From JAJDXO01 sp965213765 (GTDB lineage: Bacteria > Pseudomonadota > Alphaproteobacteria > Rhodospirillales > UBA2165): DNA of 64,000 nt. Location: assembly GCA_965213765.1 (NCBI GenBank), contig OZ243926.1, forward strand, positions 2,604,001 to 2,668,000, in the 5' to 3' direction. Positions within the stretch are counted from its first letter, which is position 1, and every line of letters starts with the position of its first letter. A model generated the notes under the pieces. The model was not told the DNA's origin and searched no databases. It was given only the letters and a program-made list of their open reading frames with translations. Positions 9,139-17,365 of this stretch are shown piece after piece. The translations under genes and the position numbers were made by a program.

Positions 9139-10215
9139 ATGACTTCGATTAGCTTCAGGAAAGCAATTCGCTATGGGGCGTTCGCCCTCGCCGCCGTCGT
9201 GGCGTCGGCGTCCGTCGCGAATGCCGATACCTTCACCCTGAAAATTGGTTCCGGGCAACCGATGAAGCCGCTGGAACCGATCTTCAAGGCTGATGGCTAC
9301 TTCGCTCCGACCGTGTCCAAACGCGTCGCGGCGGAAACCGGCCACAAGATTCGTTTCACCAAGCTGTGGAACACCGTCTCGGGCCCGTTTGACGTCCTTG
9401 AGGGCGTGGAAAAAGGCCTGTTCGACATCGGATTGTGGTGCGCCTGCTTCGAGCCAACCAAGGCTTCGCACCTGGCGTTCAACTTCTTCATCCCCTTCGT
9501 CACCGACGATCCGATGACGCAGCTGAAGATCTCGCGCCAGCTCTACAAGGAATTCCCGGAATGGCCGGGCGCTCTGTCCAAGTACAACCAGCGTTGGCTG
9601 GGTGCTGGCGCGTTCTCGTCCTACGGCCTCGGCACCAAGTTCCCTTGGGAGAAGATGACCGATCTCAAGGGCCGCAAGATTGCCGGTGCCGGCCTCAACC
9701 TGCCGTGGTTGAAGTTCACCGGCGCGACGGTCGTTCAGACCAGCCTGAACGAATCCTACAACGCATTGCAGTCCGGCGTGTATGAAGGCCTCGTCATCTT
9801 CCCGCCTGCCTGGAAAGGCTTCAAGCTCGATGAGCCGGCCAAGCACTACAAGGTCGTTGGTTGGGGCTCCACGTTCCTCTATCAGATGAGCATGAACAAC
9901 GACACGTGGAACAAGATGCCGCCGGAGGTGCAGAAGATCATTTCCCAGGAATCCGAAAAATGGATGGTCGAAGTTGCCAAGGAATCCACCAAGCGATTTG
10001 AAGGTTCCCTGGCGGCGCTTCGCAAGGACGGCAGCACGGTCACGACCCTGCCGTTCTCCGAGCGCGCGGTCATGGCCAAGGCTCTCGCCGGTTGGTCCAA
10101 GGAGAAGGCTCAACTTTATGACAAGCAGGGCCTGCCGGGCACCAAGGTGTTCAAGCGGTATATCGAGATCGCCGAAAAGATGGGCGTGAAGTTGCCGCAC
10201 AAGTACACCTATTAG
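9139..10215 (+). CDS. dctP: TRAP transporter periplasmic substrate-binding protein (DctP family), system 1
   Basis: A 358-residue secreted binding protein. A Sec signal peptide is seen at residues 1-29 (basic start, hydrophobic YGAFALAAVVASASVANA, cleavage after Ala-Asn-Ala). The mature protein shows the DctP pattern, including GLNLPWLKFTGATVVQ, ESYNALQSGVYEGLV and W-x-T-FLYQMSMN; the conserved Arg of the carboxylate-binding site is probably in the KGRKIAGAGLN region. The ATG at 9139 follows GGGAG by eight bases. It is transcribed away from dctQM, an arrangement seen where all three subunits belong to one system. The neighbouring hydantoinase suggests a carboxylated cyclic ligand, which is inference only. 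Confidence 0.88.
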   Translation: MTSISFRKAIRYGAFALAAVVASASVANADTFTLKIGSGQPMKPLEPIFKADGYFAPTVSKRVAAETGHKIRFTKLWNTVSGPFDVLEGVEKGLFDIGLWCACFEPTKASHLAFNFFIPFVTDDPMTQLKISRQLYKEFPEWPGALSKYNQRWLGAGAFSSYGLGTKFPWEKMTDLKGRKIAGAGLNLPWLKFTGATVVQTSLNESYNALQSGVYEGLVIFPPAWKGFKLDEPAKHYKVVGWGSTFLYQMSMNNDTWNKMPPEVQKIISQESEKWMVEVAKESTKRFEGSLAALRKDGSTVTTLPFSERAVMAKALAGWSKEKAQLYDKQGLPGTKVFKRYIEIAEKMGVKLPHKYTY

Positions 10216-10250
10216 GAATTCGCCGCCGGTCCTAAGCCGGATGCGATATG

Positions 10251-10282
10251 GGCCCGTCTCTTCCGAGGCGGGCCTTTTCCTA
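10251..10282 (+). terminator. Rho-independent terminator after dctP
   Basis: A ten-pair stem GGCCCGTCTC/GAGGCGGGCC (one G-U pair) with the loop TTCC is followed at once by TTTTCC. It lies 35 bases past the dctP stop and between convergent genes, so it ends dctP transcription. Confidence 0.85.
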
Positions 10283-10295
10283 TTGCGCGGAGGTT

Positions 10296-11030
10296 TTAGC
10301 GCGCGCCGGAAACGTTCAGTATGGCGCCCGACACGTAAGAGGCGTCATCCGATAGCAGCCATAATATTGCCCTGGCGACCTCTTCCGGCTGCCCGGCCCG
10401 GCGCATGGGCAGTGTCGGACCCACGCTCTCGACGCGGCCTTCGGGCTGAATTTCGGTGTCGATGACCCCGGGGCTGACGGCATTGACCCGGATCCCCTCC
10501 CCGGCGACTTCCTGCGAGACCCCCCAGGTAAAACTGTCGATGGCGCCCTTGGACGCGGCATAGGGCACGCCGTAGCCGGCGGACCCGAGCCGGGAGGCCG
10601 CCGAGGACAAATTGACGATGCTCCCGCCGGTTCCGCCGTGCCTTGTCGACATACGCTTGATGGCCTCGCGGGTGCACAACAGCGTGCCGTTGATGTTGAC
10701 GTCCATCAGCGGCGGGATGTCCTTGAACTCCACCTCGTCGATCCGGCCATGGGGCCCCACGATACCGGCGCTGTTGACCAGGCCGCAAGGCACACCCAAC
10801 GCCGAGTCGCAGGTCTCGAACAGGCGCAGCACGTCTTCTTCTCTGGAAATGTCCGCCTTTACCTTGATCGCCCGTTGCCCGGCCTCCCGGATCGCGGCGA
10901 CGGTTTGGCCGGCCCGCTCTTCGTTGCCCACATAGTTGACGCAGACGTCCCAGCCCTGCCGGGCCGCGCCCACCGATGTTTCGCAGCCGATCCCCCGGCT
11001 GCCGCCGGTCACGATAAGTACTCGGGCCAT
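10296..11030 (-). CDS. SDR-family oxidoreductase
   Basis: A 244-residue classical short-chain dehydrogenase/reductase, NAD(P)-dependent and cytoplasmic. The Rossmann motif TGGSRGIG is at residues 8-15, NSAG at 86-89, the catalytic Ser near 142-143, and YAASK gives Tyr157 and Lys161. The C-terminus DASYVSGAILNVSGAR is standard for the family. The substrate is unknown; FabG-like reductases are the nearest general type. It lies 33 bases downstream of the bicupin gene on the same strand, so a shared transcript is likely. Confidence 0.88.
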   Translation of the reverse strand: MARVLIVTGGSRGIGCETSVGAARQGWDVCVNYVGNEERAGQTVAAIREAGQRAIKVKADISREEDVLRLFETCDSALGVPCGLVNSAGIVGPHGRIDEVEFKDIPPLMDVNINGTLLCTREAIKRMSTRHGGTGGSIVNLSSAASRLGSAGYGVPYAASKGAIDSFTWGVSQEVAGEGIRVNAVSPGVIDTEIQPEGRVESVGPTLPMRRAGQPEEVARAILWLLSDDASYVSGAILNVSGAR

Positions 11031-11063
11031 TCCTGAAATTCCCCTGAAATTCCTTAGCTCGGC

Positions 11064-11897
11064 CTATGTGCGGGCGGCGGCGAGGTCGGCCTCGGTCACG
11101 TCGCCCAGATAGGTGTAGCCGGTCGCCTCCACGGAGGCGGCATTGATGTAGATGCCGACCACTTCGATGGGGTCGGTCCCGGACAGATTGTGAAGCCAAT
11201 GCTCCACCCCGGCGGGGATGTAGTGGAAATCACCGGAGCGCACCTCGACCCGGTCGTCACCGGCCCCGGCCAGGCCGTGGCCGGAGATGACAAAATAAAT
11301 CTCCTCGCAGTGCCGGTGGGCGTGTTTCTTGTGGACCGCCCCCGGCATGAACCTGGCCCGGAACAGCGTCGACCCGTAGCCGATACGACCGCTGATGGGA
11401 AGCCGGAAATCACTGATCATCCAGCCGTCCCCTTCGTCCATGTTCTCCGGCTTGACGTCGTCCAGATGAACCATCAGCCCGTCCGAAAACTTGTCGGCGG
11501 CGTCCCGCTCATCCCGCGGCACCTCGCCATGCATCTCGAACCCGGTATCCTCCAGGGTCGGGCAACCGACGAAGAACCCGACGACCGTTGCGTCCCCGGT
11601 TTCGGAGGTATTGACGAAGAAGCGCTCGACGCCGGCCGGCACCACCCGGCAGGTACCGGGCCGCACTTCCACCCGCTCGCCGTTCTGGCCGGCCAGGCCG
11701 GTCCCGGTCAGGTGGATGGCGATTTCGTCACAGTTCCTGTAGAGATGCCTGCCGAGGCCGGCGCCCGGCGGGAACACGGTGTGAAAGGCGGCCGTCGAAC
11801 TGCCGTGCCGCTTGGTGACCGGCAGCTTGAAATCAAATTCCGCGCCGACGCCGAGAGGTTCCACATCGGCGACGTTGATCAGGGGATATTGGGCCAT
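11064..11897 (-). CDS. Bicupin protein, unknown substrate
   Basis: A 278-residue protein with two cupin beta-barrels. In the second half HKKHAHRHCEEIYFVISGHG gives a His-x-His plus Glu metal set, followed by PAGVEHWLHN with the last His. In the first half GLGRHLYRNCDEIAIHLTGTG and PAGVERFFVN are the matching motifs, but the final metal His position is Arg, so only the C-terminal barrel seems metal-competent. The start at ATG 11897 follows GGGAGG by six bases; a longer frame to 11936 has no support. It could be a ring-cleaving dioxygenase, an isomerase or a sugar-binding cupin. It is divergent from another cupin gene at 12018. Confidence 0.75.
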   Translation of the reverse strand: MAQYPLINVADVEPLGVGAEFDFKLPVTKRHGSSTAAFHTVFPPGAGLGRHLYRNCDEIAIHLTGTGLAGQNGERVEVRPGTCRVVPAGVERFFVNTSETGDATVVGFFVGCPTLEDTGFEMHGEVPRDERDAADKFSDGLMVHLDDVKPENMDEGDGWMISDFRLPISGRIGYGSTLFRARFMPGAVHKKHAHRHCEEIYFVISGHGLAGAGDDRVEVRSGDFHYIPAGVEHWLHNLSGTDPIEVVGIYINAASVEATGYTYLGDVTEADLAAART

Positions 11898-12017
11898 CGG
11901 TTTCCTCCCGCCAGCCGGGATGGTAGGCGCTTGCACCCTGCCCGTAAATCGAAACGCTGGTTTTTTCGATCAATTTGGTGAAATGATAGCGTCGGCATTC
12001 GGTGACGGGAGAGGCAG

Positions 12018-12455
12018 ATGACCGATCAAATGGACCATACTTTCAAGGCCATCCATGATGATGAAATTCCCTGGCAGGACGATGTCGAGGCCAACTTCCT
12101 GACACTGCCCGAAGGCGTTCAGGTGAAGGTCTTCGCCATCGACGAGGCGATGAAGCGGGTCGACATGAAGGTCAAATTCCCGCCCGGCTACGTCGAGCCC
12201 GCGCACGCCCACAAGAGTTGGCACTCCATCTGCGTCCTCAAGGGGCGCATGTGCGTCGCCGGCAAGGATTTGCGGCCCGGCGACTACATCTTCGGCTGGG
12301 ACGAAATGCACGGTCCATACGAATACCCGGACGGCGCCGAGGCCTTCGTGGTGTTCATGGGCGAAGGCACCGAACACGAATGGGACGAAGACGCCCACGC
12401 CGCCCACGAGAAAGTCTGGGAACCGGAGACCGACGCCGGCAAAAAAGCGAAGTAG
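12018..12455 (+). CDS. Single-domain cupin protein
   Basis: A 145-residue protein with a cupin core: PPGYVEPAHAHKSWHSICVL carries the His-x-His pair and GRMCVAGKDLRPGDYIFG the conserved Gly-Pro-Gly turn. The second cupin motif, DEMHGPYEYPDGAEAFVVF, contains the final His. The acidic, His-containing C-terminus (EHEWDEDAHAAHEK) is unusual. It is followed eleven bases later by a YdhR-like gene on the same strand and faces the bicupin gene, so the three probably serve one pathway. Substrate unknown. Confidence 0.75.
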   Translation: MTDQMDHTFKAIHDDEIPWQDDVEANFLTLPEGVQVKVFAIDEAMKRVDMKVKFPPGYVEPAHAHKSWHSICVLKGRMCVAGKDLRPGDYIFGWDEMHGPYEYPDGAEAFVVFMGEGTEHEWDEDAHAAHEKVWEPETDAGKKAK

Positions 12456-12466
12456 GAGCCGTACCG

Positions 12467-12778
12467 ATGATCGGAGAATTCGTCAGATACCCGGCGCCCG
12501 AAGGAGCGGACCGGACGGATATCGTCCTCGACGCCAGGAGCGTCATTCCCAAATGGCGGGCCGAGCCGGATTTGATCCGCAAACACTTCATGCGGAGCGA
12601 TGACGGCAAGTGGCTGTCGGGGTTCTATCTGTGGAAGAACCGCGAGGCGGCCGAAGCCGCCCACAACGCCGAATGGCGGGAAGCCGTCCGCGAGCGCACC
12701 GGCGCGCTCCCCGAAATCACCTACTTCGACGCCTTCATGATCCTCGACAACGAAGCGGGGAACGTGTCGGAGTATTAG
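12467..12778 (+). CDS. YdhR-like alpha/beta-barrel protein (putative monooxygenase fold)
   Basis: A 103-residue protein read from ATG 12467, preceded by AGGAG nine bases away. The fold signature of the YdhR/antibiotic-biosynthesis-monooxygenase type is suggested by HFMRSDDGKWLSGFYLWKN, EAAEAAHNAEWREAVRER and ITYFDAFMILDN: a substrate-facing strand, a helix of AEW type, then the final strand. Such proteins form dimeric barrels acting on aromatic or polyketide-like substrates, and some only bind. It follows the cupin gene and ends four bases before the convergent dctM stop. Confidence 0.65.
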   Translation: MIGEFVRYPAPEGADRTDIVLDARSVIPKWRAEPDLIRKHFMRSDDGKWLSGFYLWKNREAAEAAHNAEWREAVRERTGALPEITYFDAFMILDNEAGNVSEY

Positions 12779-12782
12779 CGGG

Positions 12783-14198
12783 TCACGCCCCCAGGAGACC
12801 GGGCAGGAACAGCGAGATTTCCGGGATATAGGTGATCGCGATCAGGAACAGGAACAGAATGCCTGTCCACGGCAGCGCCGCCCGCATCACGTCCAGGATA
12901 CCCATCCCGGTGATGGACGAGGTCACGAACAGGTTGAGCCCGACCGGCGGGGTGATCATCCCGATCTCCATATTCACCACCATGATGATTCCCAGATGGA
13001 TGGGATCGATCCCGAGGGATATGGCGATCGGGTGGAGGATCGGCGCGACGATCAACAAGAGGCCGCTCGGCTCCATGAATTGACCGCCCGCCAGCAGCAT
13101 CAGGTTGACAATGATCAGGAAAACCCAGGGCGCGAGTTGAGCCGCCGCGATGTCGTCGGCGATCCGCTTGGGGATTTGGAGTTCCGTCAACACGTGGGAG
13201 AACATGAGCGCGTTGAAGATGATGAACATCAGCATGATGGACATCTTCGCCGCCTCGAGAAGCACGCCCCGCGTATCGGGATGGAAAAGGTTGAACGGCA
13301 AGGTCACCACGCAGGCCACCGTGTTGCGAACCATTGCCGCCGGGACGGTCTCGCCGTCCTTCAGCCACGGCTGGTCCTTCATGAAGCCGATGCCGCGATA
13401 GATGATTGTGGCGGTGAGGAATCCGTAGACCGCCGCGAAGGCGGCAGCCTCCGTCGGTGTAAACCAGCCTCGATAGATGCCGGCGAGGATAAGCACGATC
13501 AGCAAGATGCCGAAGAAGGCGTGATAGCCGGTCCTAAGCAGGATTTGCCGGCCGGCCCAGTCCCGCCTGGCGATTTTGAAGGCGCCGACCCCAAACCGGA
13601 TTCCGATAACCAGCAACAGGCCGGCGAGCAGTCCCGGAATGACGCCGGCGACGAACATCCTGCCGACCGACTCGTTGGTCGAGGCGGCATAGACCACCAT
13701 CACGATGGACGGCGGGATCAGGATACCGAGCGTACCCGCCGTGCAAATCACCCCGGCGGCGAATTTTTTCGGATAGTTGGCGTCTTCCATCCCCTTGATG
13801 GCGATGGGACCGACGGCCGCCACGGTCGCCGGCGAGGAACCGGACAAGGCGGCAAACAACATGCAGGAGAAGACGCCCGAGGTCGCCAGGCCGCCGCGGA
13901 CATGGCCGACGGCCGAGATGGCGAACCGGACGATGCGTTGGGCGGCGCCGCCCGAGGTCAGGAATGCGCTCGACAAAATGAAGAAGGGAATGGCCGTCAG
14001 CAGGAACTTCTCGTTCATGGCGCCGACCACGGCCGTTGCCAGGCTCGACGCCTTGCCGGATTCGATAAAGGTCACCACGAGGCTCGGGAGGCCCAGGGAC
14101 ACGCCGATGGGCGTTCGAACGGCCAGCAAGGCGAACACCAGACCGAAGAGAATGATGCCGGCGTGGGGTTCGAGGATCAGGCGGATTTCTTCAATCAT
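12783..14198 (-). CDS. dctM: TRAP transporter large permease subunit (DctM family), system 2
   Basis: A 471-residue polytopic membrane protein, slightly longer than the usual 425-440. DctM signatures include AIPFFILSSAFLTSGGAAQRI and SGSSPATVAAVGPIAIKGM near residue 120, the GSSPATVAA stretch being diagnostic, then IPPSIVMVVYA. Extra residues in the middle (around 270-310) account for the added length. It overlaps dctQ by ATGA (14195-14198), which implies translational coupling. Together with dctQ and dctP this is a complete second TRAP system, clearly different in sequence from system 1. Confidence 0.92.
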   Translation of the reverse strand: MIEEIRLILEPHAGIILFGLVFALLAVRTPIGVSLGLPSLVVTFIESGKASSLATAVVGAMNEKFLLTAIPFFILSSAFLTSGGAAQRIVRFAISAVGHVRGGLATSGVFSCMLFAALSGSSPATVAAVGPIAIKGMEDANYPKKFAAGVICTAGTLGILIPPSIVMVVYAASTNESVGRMFVAGVIPGLLAGLLLVIGIRFGVGAFKIARRDWAGRQILLRTGYHAFFGILLIVLILAGIYRGWFTPTEAAAFAAVYGFLTATIIYRGIGFMKDQPWLKDGETVPAAMVRNTVACVVTLPFNLFHPDTRGVLLEAAKMSIMLMFIIFNALMFSHVLTELQIPKRIADDIAAAQLAPWVFLIIVNLMLLAGGQFMEPSGLLLIVAPILHPIAISLGIDPIHLGIIMVVNMEIGMITPPVGLNLFVTSSITGMGILDVMRAALPWTGILFLFLIAITYIPEISLFLPGLLGA

Positions 14199-14821
14199 CT
14201 TGAATCCGCCGCTTCATCCGCCGCCTCTTCGGCCTCGTGACTGGTTTCTTGACTGGCTTCGTGACTGGCCTCGTGGCCGGCGGTGATGGTCGTCCGCTTG
14301 TCCCGGATTACGTCGAGCGTGGCCATAAGGACGGTGAAACCGAGATAGGCGAAGCCGAAACTCAAGGTGCCGTAGGTAAACCAGTGGGGAATATCGAGCT
14401 CGTCCGAGCCGACACCGCGGAGAAATTTGCTGGAAAGGAACTTCTGCGCCACCAGCCACCCCGTAACGGCAAAGGCGGTGGCGTAAAGGAAGCTGACCGC
14501 GCCGGCGGTGACTTCGGCCCATTTCCGGGCATGTCCGGGCAGCATCCTGACGATGACGTCGACGCCGATATGCTCCCCCTTGCGGAGCACATAGGACATG
14601 CCGAACAGCACCAAATAGAGAAACAGGTTGAGGGTGAGTTCGAGGGCCCAGATGATCGAGCCGTCAAACAGCCGGCGGACCACTACATTGGCGAAGGCGA
14701 TGGCCGTCATCGCCCCCAGCAAATAGGCGATCACCGTCTCCTCGACCCATTCGGCGCAGGAATACAGGCGGGCGAGCGGCCCGGCCGGGCCGCCCGCATC
14801 GCCTGGGTGTTGGGTTGTCAT
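14195..14821 (-). CDS. dctQ: TRAP transporter small permease subunit (DctQ family), system 2, with repetitive C-terminal tail
   Basis: A 208-residue protein with four membrane segments and the DctQ motif VVRRLFDGSIIWALELTLN. After about residue 180 the chain becomes a repetitive hydrophilic tail, HEASHEASQETSHEAEEAAD, encoded by 12-bp tandem repeats at 14233-14280. The tail would lie in the cytoplasm or at the membrane surface and is not part of the normal family. It overlaps dctM by four bases and lies 21 bases after dctP. Confidence 0.9.
   Translation of the reverse strand: MTTQHPGDAGGPAGPLARLYSCAEWVEETVIAYLLGAMTAIAFANVVVRRLFDGSIIWALELTLNLFLYLVLFGMSYVLRKGEHIGVDVIVRMLPGHARKWAEVTAGAVSFLYATAFAVTGWLVAQKFLSSKFLRGVGSDELDIPHWFTYGTLSFGFAYLGFTVLMATLDVIRDKRTTITAGHEASHEASQETSHEAEEAADEAADSR
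14233..14280. repeat. 12-bp tandem repeat, four units, inside dctQ
   Basis: On the plus strand the units are CCTCGTGACTGG, TTTCTTGACTGG, CTTCGTGACTGG and CCTCGTGGCCGG. They lie in frame and encode the His-Glu-Ala-Ser/Gln-Glu-Thr-Ser repeats of the DctQ tail. A multiple-of-three unit lets copy number change without a frameshift. Confidence 0.8.
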
Positions 14822-14842
14822 CCGCCTGCGCCCGGAGGGAGG

Positions 14843-15856
14843 TCAGTTGCCGGGCGATTTGTTGGCGGCGGCCGCCGCCGCGATGATATCGGCGCCGATG
14901 TCTTTCTCGAACTTCGACCACACCGGCTTCATCGCCGCGACCCACTGCCGGCGCTGAGCCGGGGTGAGCCGGCGCACCGTGGCGCCGGCGGCGATGACCT
15001 TGGCCTTGTTGTCCCGGTTGATCTTCGAGGAAATCGCGTTCCGTTCCGCGGTCACCTCCTTCAGGATATGATCGAGGCCGTTGCGGATCCCGGACGGCAA
15101 GCCTTCCCAGAACTCGACCGGCGTCACGATGAGATAGTCGATGATGCCGTGGTTGGATTCGGTGATGCCGTCCTGCACCTCGAAGAACTTCTTGGTGAAG
15201 ATATTGGACCAGGTGTTCTCCTGGCCGTCGACCACACCCGTCTGCAGAGCGCCATAAACCTCCTTGAACGCCATCTTCTGCGGCGACGCGCCGAGAGCCA
15301 GGAACTGGGCCCGGAGCACGTCGGAGGTCTGGATGCGGAACTTCAGCCCTTTGGCATCGGCGGGCACCATCAGGGGCTTGCGGGCCGACAATTGCTTCAT
15401 GCCGTTGTGCCAGAAGGCGAGACCCTTCAGGCCCTGCCTGCTCATGGCGCTCTTGAGCTTTTCGCCGGCAGGCGAGTTCTGGAAGCGGTCCACCGCCTCG
15501 ATGTCCTTGAACATGAACGGCAGGTCGAACACCCGGTATTTGAGGGTGAACTGCTCGAACTTGGAGAGCGACGGCGCGGCCAGCTGCACGTCGCCGAGCA
15601 GCATGGCCTCCAGCACCTTGTTGTCGTTGTAGAGCTGGGAGTTGGGGAATACGTCGATCCGAACCTTGCCCTTCATCCGCTCGTTGACGCGCTTGGCGAG
15701 CAACGCCGCGGCTTCACCCTTCGGGTGGCCGGCCGGCGCCGCGACGTGGCTGAACTTGATAACGATTTCCTTGGCGGCCGCGGCGGGAACGCCGGCGAAC
15801 GATCCGAGCACGAGGCCCGATGCGGCGGCGAGCGCCGGGAATACGAATTTCTTCAT
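14843..15856 (-). CDS. dctP: TRAP transporter periplasmic substrate-binding protein (DctP family), system 2
   Basis: A 337-residue secreted protein with a clear signal peptide (MKKFVFPALAAASGLVLGSF..., cleavage near PAAAA). The mature start KEIVIKFSHVAAPAGHPKGE is textbook DctP, and the binding-site region GLKFRIQTSDVLRAQFLALG carries the Arg that contacts the ligand carboxylate. EVYGALQTGVVDGQENTWSN is the second signature, so a dicarboxylate or similar acid is likely. It leads the dctP-dctQ-dctM operon; the 666-bp gap upstream holds a short CT-rich repeat, a palindrome and tRNA-Ala. Confidence 0.93.
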   Translation of the reverse strand: MKKFVFPALAAASGLVLGSFAGVPAAAAKEIVIKFSHVAAPAGHPKGEAAALLAKRVNERMKGKVRIDVFPNSQLYNDNKVLEAMLLGDVQLAAPSLSKFEQFTLKYRVFDLPFMFKDIEAVDRFQNSPAGEKLKSAMSRQGLKGLAFWHNGMKQLSARKPLMVPADAKGLKFRIQTSDVLRAQFLALGASPQKMAFKEVYGALQTGVVDGQENTWSNIFTKKFFEVQDGITESNHGIIDYLIVTPVEFWEGLPSGIRNGLDHILKEVTAERNAISSKINRDNKAKVIAAGATVRRLTPAQRRQWVAAMKPVWSKFEKDIGADIIAAAAAANKSPGN

Positions 15857-15992
15857 GATGCCTTCCTGTCAAACATTGGATGTTTTAGCCGCCATACTGG
15901 TCTTCGTACCAGTTGTCATATTATGTGCGACCCGCGCGCCGAATCGGCTGCCGATTGCCGAATCCCGATAGCGCGGCTGTTTCGGCGCCCCC

Positions 15993-16085
15993 CTTAACCC
16001 TGTCCCTCTCTCCCCGGTGAAGGCGCGAGGGAACGCACCGCAAACTCCCTCTCCTTCTGGGAGAGGGCCGGGGTGAGGGAACGGC
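15993..16085. repeat. Short CT/GA-rich repeat related to the MITE-like family (partial)
   Basis: The stretch CCCTGTCCCTCTCTCCCC...CTCCCTCTCCTTCTGGGAGAGGGCCGGGGTGAGG matches only the internal hairpin part of the dispersed elements. Neither GGTCCGGACTC end is present, so it is either a decayed copy or a simpler relative. Confidence 0.6.
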
Positions 16086-16186
16086 TGTTCAGCTCTTGGC
16101 GCTGGCCATGCACCAGACGCATAGCGGTAAGATGTTGAAAAAGCATAATTTATACCCAAATTCCAATTCGCGCCATTTCGGCGACA

Positions 16187-16244
16187 TGGACATTCATGGA
16201 CATTAATGGACATTTATTGACACCCATTTGGGAGGTACCTCCCA
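16187..16244. promoter_or_regulatory. TGGACATT direct repeats followed by a 16-bp perfect palindrome
   Basis: Three copies of TGGACATT at about 11-bp spacing (16187-16214) are followed by a degenerate TTGACA and then TGGGAGGTACCTCCCA (16229-16244), a perfect palindrome. About one helical turn between repeats plus a dyad suggests a protein-binding site. It lies in the gap upstream of the dctP operon and about 280 bases from tRNA-Ala. No regulator is encoded here, and the function is unknown. Confidence 0.4.
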
Positions 16245-16522
16245 TTTTGCCCGTACAATGCTGCATAGCTCCCCCTCCATACGCAAAACGCCGCCCCGGC
16301 GAGGGGACGGCAGACGCCTATTCATTTAGCCCGGACGGGAGCCGGGGCAAGGGGGGAATTGGAGGGCGAAGGTTGAGGCTGCCCGGCACCTGATTGCAGC
16401 TATGCTTCGAGCCTCCAAGTGCTGTTCGCTTCCGCCGGATCGAAGTGGAGTCAGGTGGTTGCTACCTAGTTGCCATAACCAAGACGGAAGACAACAGGAT
16501 AGTCCAACTTGTTGAAAAAAAT

Positions 16523-16598
<76 letters not shown>

Positions 16599-16788
16599 AT
16601 CGTTCGGGACGGGCGGGCGGACCGCATGAGGATAGGGCCCCCGCCCGAGAGGCGCGCAAATTAGGTAAATCGCCGCTTTGTGGCAAGGAGTTTTTGGGGA
16701 CATTCGGCGGTTGCGGGCGGCGGTTGCATCAGACGGTTTGGGGCGGCGGCTGCGGGCGGCGTCCGCGGGATCGGCGCGGCGCCGAAGC

Positions 16789-17142
16789 CTAGGACTTGTC
16801 CTCGCCGTCCCCATCGACCGTATCGACCACCGCGGCAACGTCTTCATCCCCATCGAGGTCGTCATCGTCATCGCCGAGAATCGCATCATCTTCGTCGCCG
16901 TCGATTTCGATGCCGTCATCGGCCTCGATATCGTCTTCTTCGACGTCTTCGCTTTCCTTCGCCTCGGGCGCCGGGGTCTCCGCCTTGGTTTCCTGCGGCG
17001 CCGGCGCGCGCTTGAGTTTGGGTTTTTCCTGCGTCTGCTCGGTCCCGCACTTCGGGCAGACCGCCGGCGTCTTTTTGAGATCGTAGAACTTCGCGCCGCA
17101 GTTCCGGCACGTGTGCTTGGTTCCCCATTCGGCGTTGACCAC
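16789..17142 (-). CDS. FYDLN-acid (TIGR02300-type) zinc-ribbon protein
   Basis: A 117-residue protein. The N-terminus has a four-cysteine zinc ribbon, HTCRNCGAKFYDLKKTP followed by VCPKCGTE; the family hallmark FYDLN is FYDLK here. The C-terminal half is an extremely acidic low-complexity tail of Asp and Glu. Members are found almost only in alphaproteobacteria beside aroA, as here, and their role is unknown. The GTG start at 17142 follows AAGGAG by six bases. It is divergent from aroA. Confidence 0.85.
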   Translation of the reverse strand: MVNAEWGTKHTCRNCGAKFYDLKKTPAVCPKCGTEQTQEKPKLKRAPAPQETKAETPAPEAKESEDVEEDDIEADDGIEIDGDEDDAILGDDDDDLDGDEDVAAVVDTVDGDGEDKS

Positions 17143-17365
17143 TCGCTACTCCTTCCGGTTTCGGCCAATTAACGGCCAGCCAATTGCCACGTTCGCCCGC
17201 CTCTGTCAAAAGCAAAAATCACCCGTCCCGCCGCATCCGGTCCCGGCGCCGCCGATACACCCCTTCCGCGACCGGGGCCAAACATGCTATGGACCGCCTC
17301 ACGCGTTCACGCACCCCTGTTTACCGGCCGAAAGAGACGGTCCGAACCGACGAGCTAGGATTGAC

